Source: an uncultured Paracoccaceae bacterium
GTDB lineage: Bacteria; Pseudomonadota; Alphaproteobacteria; Rhodobacterales; Rhodobacteraceae
Length of the DNA: 64,000 nucleotides
Reading direction: 5' to 3'
Assembly (NCBI GenBank): GCA_947499715.1
Contig: CANMPL010000003.1
Span: 310,001-374,000, forward strand
Under the pieces are notes generated by a model. The model was not told the DNA's origin and made no database searches. It saw only the letters and a program-made list of their open reading frames with translations. The stretch's first letter is position 1. Every line of letters starts with the position of its first letter. Positions 49,356-58,500 of the stretch are shown here, in pieces. The translations under genes and the position numbers were made by a program.

Positions 49356-50956
49356 CACTCTCCTTCCTGATCCGCGCGCACCAATGAACCGCGATATCTG
49401 ACGATCAATTGCCCGGTCAGCGGCGCATGCAAGGCGACATCAAAGTGAAATTGGCCGTCTTGATCGGTTTCCTGTGCGACGCTTCGGGGCAAGCACCATT
49501 TGGGAAGAGGAATACCAAGAATCCGCCCACCACTCACGGGGAAATGCAGGGCACCGGCATCAACCCGCAGATCAAGATCAAAGGTCATCGGGCCAAATGT
49601 TTCGGTCATCCCCCTGGGCCCGTGTCGTAGGGTTGAACGAAAGATCTGACCGCCAAAATCGCGTTGCCAGACCTCTGCCCCATCGACGGGCGTTTTGGTG
49701 ACGGTTAAGGGCACGTCCAAAGCGGCCGGAGGAAACTGAACCACCGCTGCGATCAAACGCGGCCAAAGGCCGGTGCCACGGTCAACCCGCGCCCTGCCCT
49801 GCCAGCGCCGGGGTGCGACGGTTTGATGGCTGACCTTTACCGCCGGTGGCAAACGGTCGAAGTCAGATCCCAGGGCGCTCGCAAAAAGTGTCTCTTTGCG
49901 CGACGTCTCAACCGTGGTTGTCGCCGCTAGGTCATCAAGTGCTGTCGTGATGGCATCAAGCGAAACCTCTGCCAACGCAGGCCGCGCACCCGGTGCGATT
50001 CCCAATGGCGCACGTAAAAGCGCACGCGCGGCAATGCCGGGCACGAAAGGCCCCTCGCCCCGCGTCACCAAGAGCCGCCAGTCGTGGTGGGTGCCGTCAT
50101 CCATGATGACCCCGACCGCCATGCCGCCCACATCGGTGCCGAATGGGGCCAGCAGTTTGGCGGCGTGATAGGTCAGCGCGACCGGCATCGGAAAGGTCAG
50201 GTTGTGCCGCATCCAAGAGAGAACCGCGAGGCCCCGGTTCATCAGCCCGAGTTCCAACCCGGCATGAAAGGTCACAGTGCGTGCCTTGAAAAAGGCGGGG
50301 AACAGCGCCTGATCCGGCACGCCAATGACATAGCCAAGCCGGGTGACGCCGCCGCCAAGGTCAAAGCGCTGCGGATCTGACCAGGACCGAAATGGCGCGG
50401 CTGCGCCGTCAATGCTTTGGGTCATTGGGCGGCCTGCCTGATGCAGGATGCTTTCGACCACAGCGCGGCCGCGGGGCGCGCGGTTGCCGGGCAAGATCGC
50501 GCAGTGGATTGCGTCAATCTTTCCGCCCTGCGCCAGCGACGCGACCACGGCAGAGGATAATGCGGGCACGCTTGAGACACCCGACAGCGCAAAGACCCCG
50601 GCCGCCTTGGCATCCTCGTCCAGCGCAGTAATTCCTGCGCAAAAGTGCGCGTCGTCTGCCAGATCAAGGTAGTTCACGCCTTGCGCGATGCAGGCACGCG
50701 GCAAGGCATAGGGATCACGGCCATAGGCATGAAACGGCCCGGCGGCGTCGATGATGACGTCCGGTTTCACAGACCATAGCGGCGTCAGATCCCCGGCCCG
50801 ATCCACCACCAAGGCGGTCGCCTTGAGGCGCGTGCAAAGTGCAGCGAGCGGGGCCAGACGCCGCCCAGCGACCCAGACGTCGTGACCGTCGCGCAAGAGC
50901 ATCTCTGCCAGGCGGGCACCAAAGACGCCTGCGCCGCCGATGATGACGACCTTCAT
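49355..50956 (-). CDS. saccharopine dehydrogenase-like NAD(P)-binding protein with DUF4166-like C-terminus
   Basis: MKVVIIGGAGVFGARLAEMLLRDGHDVWVAGRR; C-term QGRARVDRGTGLWPRLIAAVVQFPPAALDVPLTVTKTPVDGAEVWQRDFGG. Confidence 0.85.
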   Translation of the reverse strand: MKVVIIGGAGVFGARLAEMLLRDGHDVWVAGRRLAPLAALCTRLKATALVVDRAGDLTPLWSVKPDVIIDAAGPFHAYGRDPYALPRACIAQGVNYLDLADDAHFCAGITALDEDAKAAGVFALSGVSSVPALSSAVVASLAQGGKIDAIHCAILPGNRAPRGRAVVESILHQAGRPMTQSIDGAAAPFRSWSDPQRFDLGGGVTRLGYVIGVPDQALFPAFFKARTVTFHAGLELGLMNRGLAVLSWMRHNLTFPMPVALTYHAAKLLAPFGTDVGGMAVGVIMDDGTHHDWRLLVTRGEGPFVPGIAARALLRAPLGIAPGARPALAEVSLDAITTALDDLAATTTVETSRKETLFASALGSDFDRLPPAVKVSHQTVAPRRWQGRARVDRGTGLWPRLIAAVVQFPPAALDVPLTVTKTPVDGAEVWQRDFGGQIFRSTLRHGPRGMTETFGPMTFDLDLRVDAGALHFPVSGGRILGIPLPKWCLPRSVAQETDQDGQFHFDVALHAPLTGQLIVRYRGSLVRADQEGE

Positions 50957-51357
50957 CCGATCAACCGTGCGCGCAGGGCCGGATCTGGCAAGGCACAGAT
51001 ATCGCCACGTCCAAACATGGCATAACGGTTGCGCGCTACGCGGGCATAGAGCCAGCCACGCGGGCGCGGTGGGATCAGGCGCAAAACGGATAGCAGCCGC
51101 CCCCAACCGCCCGACCGTTCACCGACGCGGATCACCGCATCAAAGTCCCGCCAGACAGTGCCATCTTCGATGAAAAGCCAGGTGTCGGGGTCAAGCGGAT
51201 CAAGGTTATTGTCGCGCAGCAACTGCTGGCCCATCTCGGTCTGGATCGGGCAAATGCGGATATCCCCGCGCCGGTCGAGCCGGTGGATCATGCGCGCGCC
51301 AAAGCTGCAAAGCGCGCAGGTGCCGTCCATGACGGCGATGGGCGAGGTGGATGACAT
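50953..51357 (-). CDS. DCC family thiol-disulfide oxidoreductase (DUF393)
   Basis: PIAVMDGTCALCSFGARMIHRLDRRGDIRICPIQTEMGQQLL; alternative upstream ATG at 51378. Confidence 0.88.
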   Translation of the reverse strand: MSSTSPIAVMDGTCALCSFGARMIHRLDRRGDIRICPIQTEMGQQLLRDNNLDPLDPDTWLFIEDGTVWRDFDAVIRVGERSGGWGRLLSVLRLIPPRPRGWLYARVARNRYAMFGRGDICALPDPALRARLIG

Positions 51358-51378
51358 ATCAATCCCTTCACATGCCAT

Positions 51379-52695
51379 TTAAGTCGGGTGGCGGGCCGCT
51401 TCAATGCGTCGGTTCAACGCGCGATCCAAGAGCATCTCCAACTTCGCCCCACGCGCTGGATTGACCGCGCGCGCCCAGCCGATCTTACCCGACAGTTGGG
51501 CGCAGAAAACGGGATCGCGCAAACGCGCGTCGGCGGGATCACTGCAAGCGTGGATCACAGCCTTGAGGTGATCAAAATCGCGGCGCGAGATGTTGAGGTG
51601 TTGGTTTACGACAAGACCCGTCACGCTTTGCCGCGCGCACGCGGGCATTTGCCGCGTTTTGGCGGGATTGAGCGCAAACCCGGCGTCTTGGACGATCAAC
51701 GGAACAGCACGCGCGAGTTTCGCCCGGATGCTGGCGTCGCCTGAAAATGTCAGGTCATCGGCATACCGGGTGTAGCGTGCGCCGACCGCACGGGCGAGCC
51801 CTGCAAGACGACTGTCGAGGCCATGGGACAATATATTGGCCAGAGCAGGTGAGGTCGGCGCACCTTGCGGCAAATGCGCTTCGCGCAGGTAGGTGCGTGC
51901 GGCAATCGGCAAGCGATCAAGCACGCGCGGTGGCGTCACGGTCGTGCAAAGGCCGGTCAAAAGGCGCGCGACGGGTGCGGGAAACCCCAAACTGCGAAAA
52001 AGCCCAAAGACCCGGCCCCAACCAAGCCGCGCAAAAAAGTCAGCGAGATCAAAACAAACCACCATCTGTTCGCCCGCATGACACTGGGCGGCATCCAGAC
52101 AGGACCGCCCACGCACGAAACCGTAAGCCGCGTCATGAAGCGGGACCGGCGCGAGGATCTGGTCCAGGATCTTGCGCTGCACAGCCTTGAGGTTGGGTTT
52201 TGGGGCCTCGATCAAACGCATCCCGCCCCGGCGTTTTGGCACGGCACGGGCATGATAGTTGTTGACGGCCATGTCGCCGTGACGTTCTTGCCGACCTGTT
52301 GGATCGGCGAAGTAATCAAGCTGACCGGTCTCAAGCAGCAACCAATCAGCCAGTGCGGCCGGGGTTACCAAGGCCGGGACGGCACAGCCCTCAAACGCAG
52401 CAATTGGGGCCATGCGGGGCGGGGTCAGATCAGGCGAAGGCCAGATGTCATGCTTGCTGCAATATTTGAAGACCGCCAGAAAGCCCGGTGACAACAAGAG
52501 GGACTGTGCCACATGTCTGGGTTGGGGCGCATAGGCGACCGGCAGATCAGAGAGCAAATCAGTCGCAATCGATGCAGCATGGTGGCGAAGCGGCGCCGGG
52601 AGGCGGTGTTGCAGGGCAGACGTCAGCGTGCGCAGATCCCAAGCGGCACATGTCAGCGTCATCGCCAGGTTCTGGGCCAACGCTTTGTTATTCAT
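51379..52695 (-). CDS. retron-type RNA-directed DNA polymerase
   Basis: AVPKRRGGMRLIEAPKPNLKAVQRKIL; CFDLADFFARLGWGRV; LPQGAPTSPALANILSHGLD; RYTRYADDLTFSGD; VTGLVVNQHLNISR; ~140-aa N-terminal extension; start reassigned to ATG (MNNKALAQ). Confidence 0.93.
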   Translation of the reverse strand: MNNKALAQNLAMTLTCAAWDLRTLTSALQHRLPAPLRHHAASIATDLLSDLPVAYAPQPRHVAQSLLLSPGFLAVFKYCSKHDIWPSPDLTPPRMAPIAAFEGCAVPALVTPAALADWLLLETGQLDYFADPTGRQERHGDMAVNNYHARAVPKRRGGMRLIEAPKPNLKAVQRKILDQILAPVPLHDAAYGFVRGRSCLDAAQCHAGEQMVVCFDLADFFARLGWGRVFGLFRSLGFPAPVARLLTGLCTTVTPPRVLDRLPIAARTYLREAHLPQGAPTSPALANILSHGLDSRLAGLARAVGARYTRYADDLTFSGDASIRAKLARAVPLIVQDAGFALNPAKTRQMPACARQSVTGLVVNQHLNISRRDFDHLKAVIHACSDPADARLRDPVFCAQLSGKIGWARAVNPARGAKLEMLLDRALNRRIEAARHPT

Positions 52696-52698
52696 CTG

Positions 52699-52912
52699 CA
52701 ATCAGGTGTCGCAACGCACGGTTCCTGCCCATCGTGTCCTGCCACACCGGCCCTGGGTGCAACCCAGTGACGGTGAGGCCGTGTAGTCACAAGTCAGTTC
52801 GTCAGACGGGGATACCCCGCCCCTGCCGGGTGCAAGCACCCCACATCCAGAAACCGCCGTTGCAACCCAAAGATGGCAAGGACACTGCCGATTGGCAAGT
52901 CACACCGGATTG
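52699..52912 (-). ncRNA. candidate retron msr-msd RNA
   Basis: Arms CAATCCGGTGT (52912-52902) and ACACCTGATTG (52709-52699) complementary at 10/11; internal hairpins TGCC-AATC-GGCA, GGGTGC-TT-GCACCC, GGGG-TAT-CCCC, CTGGGT-TGC-ACCCAG flanked by GGCC/GGCC; directly 5' of the RT. Confidence 0.6.
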
Positions 52913-52915
52913 GTT

Positions 52916-54814
52916 CTAGGCAACCTTATCCCAAGCATTGGCGAATTTCGACAAGACGGCTTTGATCGCATCCTCGTCCGCTTCGCCTGCGATATGAGCG
53001 ACAAGTCCACGCTTTTTATCTTCCGAAACGCTTTGCACATGGGCCGCGACACCGGCCTGATGGAGGGCTGCATTAAAGACCCGCGTAATGGCAGATTTGC
53101 GCAGGTCAGGCTTGAAGACTTTGCCGACAGCTGTCTTTGGCAGCTCGTCCAAGATTTCCAGGTGCTTGGGATGGGCGGCGCGTTCGTGGATCTTTTCCTT
53201 GGCATAGGCCAAGAGTTCGTCGGATGTGATCGTGGCCCCATCAACCAGTTCCACGAAGGCGCATGGAATTTCGCCGGCATGGACATCCGGCTGACCAATT
53301 GCACCGGCAAAGGCCACGGCGGGGTGACCGGCGAGCGCCTCTTCAATCTCGGCGGGGTCGATGTTGTGACCACCACGAATGATCAGATCCTTGGCGCGAC
53401 CTGTGATCCAAAGATAGCCGTCTTCGTCGATCCGGCCCAGATCACCAGTGCGCAGAAATTGGTGCGGCGGGTGAAGGGGGCTGTCTTCGCCAGGATAGAA
53501 CAGGTCTTTGTTCTTCGCCGCTTCTGTATAAGTCTTACCATCATAAACGCCCGGAGAGCTGACGCAGATTTCGCCAATTGCGTTCGCTTCTACGTCGCGC
53601 TGGGTGGCGACATCGACGATGCGGATGTTGGTGTAGGGGAATGGAATGCCGATTGAGCCGACCTTCTTTTCGCCATCGGGCGGGTTGATTGAAACAAGGC
53701 AGGTCGCCTCTGTCAGGCCGTAGCCTTCGCAGATGTTGACGCCTGCTGCCTCTTCAAAGCGACGGTAAAGTTCCAGCGGCAAGGGTGCAGAACCACAAAA
53801 GGCCAGCTTGAGCGATGAGATATCAGCGTTCACCGGACGCTGCATCAGGGCCGACATGGCTGTGGGCACGGTGATCATAAAGGTGACTTTGTGCCGTTCG
53901 ATCAACTTCCAGAAGTTATCGAACACGCCATCGCCGCGGTAGCCTTGCGGCGTTGGAAAGACGATCTGCGCACCAGAGCCAAGCGAGGCGCCCAGTGAGA
54001 CGATCGCCGCGAAGACATGGAACATGGGCAACGGGCAGATCTGCACGTCTTTTTCGGTGAATAGCAGCCGCGCACCAAGCCAGGCGTTATAGACAATGCC
54101 CGAATAACGATGCTGGGCGACCTTTGGCATACCGGTGGTTCCGCCAGTGTGGAAATAGGCCGCGACCCGGTCACCGGTGCTGTCGGCGAAGGCGAGCGAT
54201 TTGGGTTGCTTGGCCATTTCGGTGCGGAAATTCAGCACCTTGGCAGAGTGGCTGACGGGGTTCTTGGGACGGATGAGCGGCACGATCAGTTTCTTGATGC
54301 CGGTCAGGTAACGATGCAGATCAACCTCGAGCACGGTTTCGACGTTGGGGGCCAGTTTGACCGCCTCAGCGGCCTTTTGGGCAAGGTCGGTCTTGGGGAA
54401 AGCCCGCAAAGTAACAAGCACCTTGGCATTGGTTTCACGCAGGATGGAGGCGATTTGTTCGGGTTCAAGCAGGGGGTTGATCGGGTTCACGATGCCCGCG
54501 ATTTGCCCACCGATATAGGTCAGCACGGATTCATTCGCGTTGGGCAGCATATAGGCCACAACGTCCGTTTCGCCCACGCCAAGCTGGCGGAACATATTGG
54601 CGACCTGCGTGCTTTGGTCGCGCAGTTCATTCCAGCTGAGCGTTTCGCAGGGATCCGTCGGGCCGGATTGTAATTGGAACGAAAGCGCATCGCGCGGGCC
54701 ATGCGCATCCGCCGTGCGACTGAGCAATTCGAACGTGGTTTTGGGCAGATCGCGCACGTCCCACGCGCTTTCGGCCTCAATTGCATTGCGGTCAGCCATG
54801 TTGGCGTAGGTCAT
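52916..54814 (-). CDS. AMP-binding acyl-CoA synthetase
   Basis: AAYFHTGGTTGMPKVAQHRYSGIVYNAW...GYGLTEATCLVSINPPDGEKKVGSIGIPFP...WITGRAKDLIIRGGHNIDPAEIEEAL. Confidence 0.95.
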   Translation of the reverse strand: MTYANMADRNAIEAESAWDVRDLPKTTFELLSRTADAHGPRDALSFQLQSGPTDPCETLSWNELRDQSTQVANMFRQLGVGETDVVAYMLPNANESVLTYIGGQIAGIVNPINPLLEPEQIASILRETNAKVLVTLRAFPKTDLAQKAAEAVKLAPNVETVLEVDLHRYLTGIKKLIVPLIRPKNPVSHSAKVLNFRTEMAKQPKSLAFADSTGDRVAAYFHTGGTTGMPKVAQHRYSGIVYNAWLGARLLFTEKDVQICPLPMFHVFAAIVSLGASLGSGAQIVFPTPQGYRGDGVFDNFWKLIERHKVTFMITVPTAMSALMQRPVNADISSLKLAFCGSAPLPLELYRRFEEAAGVNICEGYGLTEATCLVSINPPDGEKKVGSIGIPFPYTNIRIVDVATQRDVEANAIGEICVSSPGVYDGKTYTEAAKNKDLFYPGEDSPLHPPHQFLRTGDLGRIDEDGYLWITGRAKDLIIRGGHNIDPAEIEEALAGHPAVAFAGAIGQPDVHAGEIPCAFVELVDGATITSDELLAYAKEKIHERAAHPKHLEILDELPKTAVGKVFKPDLRKSAITRVFNAALHQAGVAAHVQSVSEDKKRGLVAHIAGEADEDAIKAVLSKFANAWDKVA

Positions 54815-54937
54815 GCCTATTCCTCCCGGTTATTCTTGCTGTTGCAGCCACAGGTGCGCGGCCAACTCTCCCTTGGCGGCTACGATGCTGAAAAGGTGGG
54901 GTTTGCGCAAGTGTGATGGCGCGGTTGCGACGGCACG

Positions 54938-55654
54938 TCACGCGGCCCAGTGATCGCGTAACCTTGCGGCAAATGGGCCGGGTTGATCAAAGACCGCCCA
55001 GTGGCCGCCGGGGTTGACGTGAACCGGCACCGCTACATTTTGCGCCAGTGTCTTACAAACGCGCAGGGGCACAAATGGGTCGCTGTCTGCGGCAATGATC
55101 ATGCCGCGCTGCGACAGGCCAGACAAGTCACCGCCCCAAGCGGGGCCGATATCAACCGCTGACCGATAAAGCCGCAGGATCGCGCCCTTCATCTGCGTGT
55201 TGATATGCGGCATTTCCAGCTGCAAGAGGTCCTCTGGCATACCTGCGCGGCGCAGAAGCTTGCGCCCGCGTGCGCCACGCATCAGCATCATCGCCAACTC
55301 GCCCTTCCAACGGGTCTGCCAGAGACGCGCCAAGCGGTGCCACTTCAGATCTGGGTAAAGCGAGGCGTTCAGAACCGCCCACGACGCGATCAGGTCAGGG
55401 CACAGGTGCGCGACACGCAAGCTGAGCAACCCGCCCCAATCATGGCCAACAAGATGGACCGGGCCGGGTGCGGACTCTATCTGCGTGATCACCCAAGCCG
55501 CGTAGCTGTCCATATGGCTGTCAAACCCGGCAGGCGACGCTGCGCCAAAACCGGGCAACGACAGCGCGCGGTAGTCCCCCTGCCCCAAAGTGGCAATCAG
55601 CGGATCCCAAAGGCGCGCCGTGTCAGGCACACCATGCACAAAGATGACAGTCAT
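54938..55654 (-). CDS. alpha/beta hydrolase
   Basis: MTVIFVHGVPDTARLWDPLIATLG...PVHLVGHDWGGLLSLRVAHL. Confidence 0.94.
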   Translation of the reverse strand: MTVIFVHGVPDTARLWDPLIATLGQGDYRALSLPGFGAASPAGFDSHMDSYAAWVITQIESAPGPVHLVGHDWGGLLSLRVAHLCPDLIASWAVLNASLYPDLKWHRLARLWQTRWKGELAMMLMRGARGRKLLRRAGMPEDLLQLEMPHINTQMKGAILRLYRSAVDIGPAWGGDLSGLSQRGMIIAADSDPFVPLRVCKTLAQNVAVPVHVNPGGHWAVFDQPGPFAARLRDHWAA

Positions 55655-55674
55655 AGGGCAGGATGCGCTGCAAA

Positions 55675-57468
55675 TTATTCTGCGGCAAGTCCTGCTGTGA
55701 ATTGCAACCGGGCAAGGCGCGCATAAAGCCCGCCTTGGGCCACCAGTTCATCATGGGTGCCGGTAGCCACGATCTGGCCTGCCTCGAACACGATGATCCG
55801 GTCCGCCTTTTTCACGGTCGCAAGGCGGTGCGCCACAATCAAAGTGGTGCGATTTTGGGCCAGCGCCTCGACCGCTTTTTGCACGGCAGCCTCGGATTCC
55901 GCATCGAGGGCGGAGGTCGCTTCGTCCAACAAAAGCACCGGCGCGTCACGCAGGATCGCGCGGGCAATGGCGATGCGCTGCTTTTGCCCACCCGACAGCA
56001 TGACACCACGTTCGCCCACATCACTGTCATAGCCGTCTGGCAATGCGGTCAGAAAATCATGGGCGGCCGCGGCTTTGGCGGCGGCAATCACCTCTGCGTC
56101 GGTGGCATCGGGGCGGCCAAAGCGGATGTTTTCACGCGCGGTATCTGCAAAGATCACTGGGTCCTGCGGGACCAAAGCGATGTGTTTGCGAAAGGCTGCG
56201 CGGTCGAGCGTTTTGAGGTCGATATTATCAAGCTTTATCGCCCCCGATTGCGGATCATAGAAGCGCAGCAAAAGCTGAATGATTGTGGTCTTACCCGCAC
56301 CAGATGGACCGACAAGGGCGACGGTTTCACCGGGCTTGACCGTCAGCGAAACGCCATCAAGGGCGGCGATGGATGGCCGCGCGGGGTAAGAAAATTTGAC
56401 GTTTTCAAAGGCAATCTCTCCTGCGACCTGCGCTGGCAGGCTGCTGGGTTGTACAGGATCCTGCACGCTGTCGGCGGCACCTAATAGCTCGACCAAACGC
56501 TCTGTCGCGCCAGCGGCGCGTTGGAGTTCACCCCAGATTTCGGTCAGGGCCGCGACAGCGCCCGCGACCATCACGGTGTAGATCAGGAATTGCACCAATT
56601 CGCCGACGGTAATCGTGCCAGACCGCACATCATTGGCCCCCATCCAGAGAAAGCCGACGACGCCGGAGAACGCGATAAAGATCACAATCGCCGTCAACAC
56701 CGCACGGGTTGCGATGCGGCGACGCGCGGCGACAAAGGACTTTTCGGTGACATTTGCGAATTTGCCGCGGCTGAGATCTTCGTGGGTGAACGCCTGCACG
56801 GTTTGGGCTGACAAGAGCTGTTCAGAGGCGTCGCCGGAAGAAGCCGCGATCCAATCCTGGTTTTCCTTGGACAGTGCCCGCACGCGACGGCCCAGCACAA
56901 TGATTGGCAGCAAGATGACCGGGATCGGCCAAAGCACAAGCAGCGACATTTTGACGGAGGTCCAAAGCATCAACCCGATGCCGCCGATGAGGATCAGGCA
57001 GTTACGCAATGCGACGGATACAGACGACCCGATGACCGACAGGATCAGCGTGGTATCAGTTGTGATCCGGCTGAGCACCTCACCGGTCATGATTTTTTCG
57101 TAGAACGCGGGGCTCATCCCGATCATACGGTCAAAGACAGCAACGCGGATGTCGGCCACCACACGTTCGCCCAATCGGGTGACAAGATAGTAGCGCATAG
57201 CGGTGCCCACGGCGAGCAGGGCCGCGATGCCGATGGCGGCCAGAAAGTAGCCTTGCAGCAGGTCCAGTTGGTCGGAATTGAAGTTGTCGACCACCCGGCG
57301 CACGGCCAATGGCAAGACCAAGCTGATCATCGCCGTGAGGATCAGGGCAAAGCCCGCAAAAAACAGCATCGGCTTATAAGGCCGCATGAACGGCCAAAGC
57401 GCCTGCAACGCGCCGATATCTTTAGACGCCGCGCGTTCGGCTTCCTGCACTTTTGGGGTCTCGGCCAT
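55675..57468 (-). CDS. ABC transporter, fused TM and ATP-binding (MsbA/multidrug-like)
   Basis: GPSGAGKTTIIQLLLRFYDPQSGAIKLDN; MLSGGQKQRIAIARAILRDAPVLLLDEATSALDAESEAAVQKA; start MAETPKVQEAERAAS. Confidence 0.95.
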   Translation of the reverse strand: MAETPKVQEAERAASKDIGALQALWPFMRPYKPMLFFAGFALILTAMISLVLPLAVRRVVDNFNSDQLDLLQGYFLAAIGIAALLAVGTAMRYYLVTRLGERVVADIRVAVFDRMIGMSPAFYEKIMTGEVLSRITTDTTLILSVIGSSVSVALRNCLILIGGIGLMLWTSVKMSLLVLWPIPVILLPIIVLGRRVRALSKENQDWIAASSGDASEQLLSAQTVQAFTHEDLSRGKFANVTEKSFVAARRRIATRAVLTAIVIFIAFSGVVGFLWMGANDVRSGTITVGELVQFLIYTVMVAGAVAALTEIWGELQRAAGATERLVELLGAADSVQDPVQPSSLPAQVAGEIAFENVKFSYPARPSIAALDGVSLTVKPGETVALVGPSGAGKTTIIQLLLRFYDPQSGAIKLDNIDLKTLDRAAFRKHIALVPQDPVIFADTARENIRFGRPDATDAEVIAAAKAAAAHDFLTALPDGYDSDVGERGVMLSGGQKQRIAIARAILRDAPVLLLDEATSALDAESEAAVQKAVEALAQNRTTLIVAHRLATVKKADRIIVFEAGQIVATGTHDELVAQGGLYARLARLQFTAGLAAE

Positions 57469-57539
57469 CGTTGTCGTCCTTTGCGGGTCGTCGCTGGTCA
57501 CATAAAACCGACGACGGCTGTGGACAAGGCAAGAAGAGA

Positions 57540-57613
57540 TGGAGCGGGCGACGGGAATCGAACCCGTATCATCAGCTTGGAAGGCTGAGGTCTTACCATT
57601 ACACAACGCCCGC
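57540..57613 (-). tRNA. tRNA-Gly (TCC)
   Basis: Reverse strand GCGGGCGTTGTGTAATGGTAAGACCTCAGCCTTCCAAGCTGATGATACGGGTTCGATTCCCGTCGCCCGCTCCA. Confidence 0.97.
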
Positions 57614-57667
57614 GCGCTGATGGGTGATTATGCCAAGCCAATGTGATGGTCAAGAAGTCGCGGGCGT

Positions 57668-58429
57668 TTAGCCTACCTGATCGCGCAGCTTATCGTCGGA
57701 CCACCCCAATGATGCCGAGAGCCTCTGCGCGATATGGGTAATGTCCTGGCCGATCTTTTGGCGGAACACAGGTGTAAAGACCCGCACGGAACCTGTCGCG
57801 CCAATCGAGAGCGTTGCACCGGGGCCTGTGTCGCCCAGCGCTGCCGCAACGGAGCACATGCCACGTTCAATTTCCTCGACGCATTCGGCGTAGCCGCGGG
57901 CGCGGATCACCTCAAATTCTTTTTCCAGATCTTCCACCTTGGTCAGGGTGAATTCGGTATAGGCCTTTAGGCGGCCTTTGACGTCTTGGGTCAATTGCAG
58001 GTCTGGCGACACGGCGGCCACGGCCTTGGAACAAGAACAGGCGTGCAAGGGGCGCTTGCCAAGGCCGGGATGAAGGTAGGACACGCCGGTATCGGGGGTT
58101 TCGACGTGGATAATCTCAACCGATTTTCCGCGCAGACGCGACACAAAGAACGCAGTGCCATGGGTTGCGGCGGCCTGCTTGAGCACTGGTGCGATCACAT
58201 CAAGCAGGACGCGATCAGAATGGTCGCGATGCGCGATACGCTTCAACCGCGAGCCGATTACAAACCGCCCCCGCGCAACCGGCTCCAAGAGCCCCGCAGT
58301 CACCAGATCCTGCACAAGGCGGTAGGCCGTGGGTTTGGGCAGGTCGGAATGGGCGCAGATATCGGCCACGCTCGCCTCGCCCATCTGGCCGACGGCTTCG
58401 AGGATGAAGGTCAAGCGTTCGAGATGCAT
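57668..58429 (-). CDS. IclR-family transcriptional regulator
   Basis: RLTFILEAVGQMGEASVADICAHSDLPKPTAYRLVQDLVTAGLLEPVARGRFVIG. Confidence 0.94.
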   Translation of the reverse strand: MHLERLTFILEAVGQMGEASVADICAHSDLPKPTAYRLVQDLVTAGLLEPVARGRFVIGSRLKRIAHRDHSDRVLLDVIAPVLKQAAATHGTAFFVSRLRGKSVEIIHVETPDTGVSYLHPGLGKRPLHACSCSKAVAAVSPDLQLTQDVKGRLKAYTEFTLTKVEDLEKEFEVIRARGYAECVEEIERGMCSVAAALGDTGPGATLSIGATGSVRVFTPVFRQKIGQDITHIAQRLSASLGWSDDKLRDQVG

Positions 58430-58500
58430 ATTCTCACCTTGCGAAAATTACTATATCAATATACGAGAATCATGATGGAACCGCAAGAGAGGGTCAGACC

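Noticed and set aside
52892-53656. 254-aa plus-strand ORF
   Set aside because: Antisense to the acyl-CoA synthetase; family evidence is on the minus strand
55663-56484. 273-aa plus-strand ORF
   Set aside because: Antisense to the ABC transporter ATPase domain
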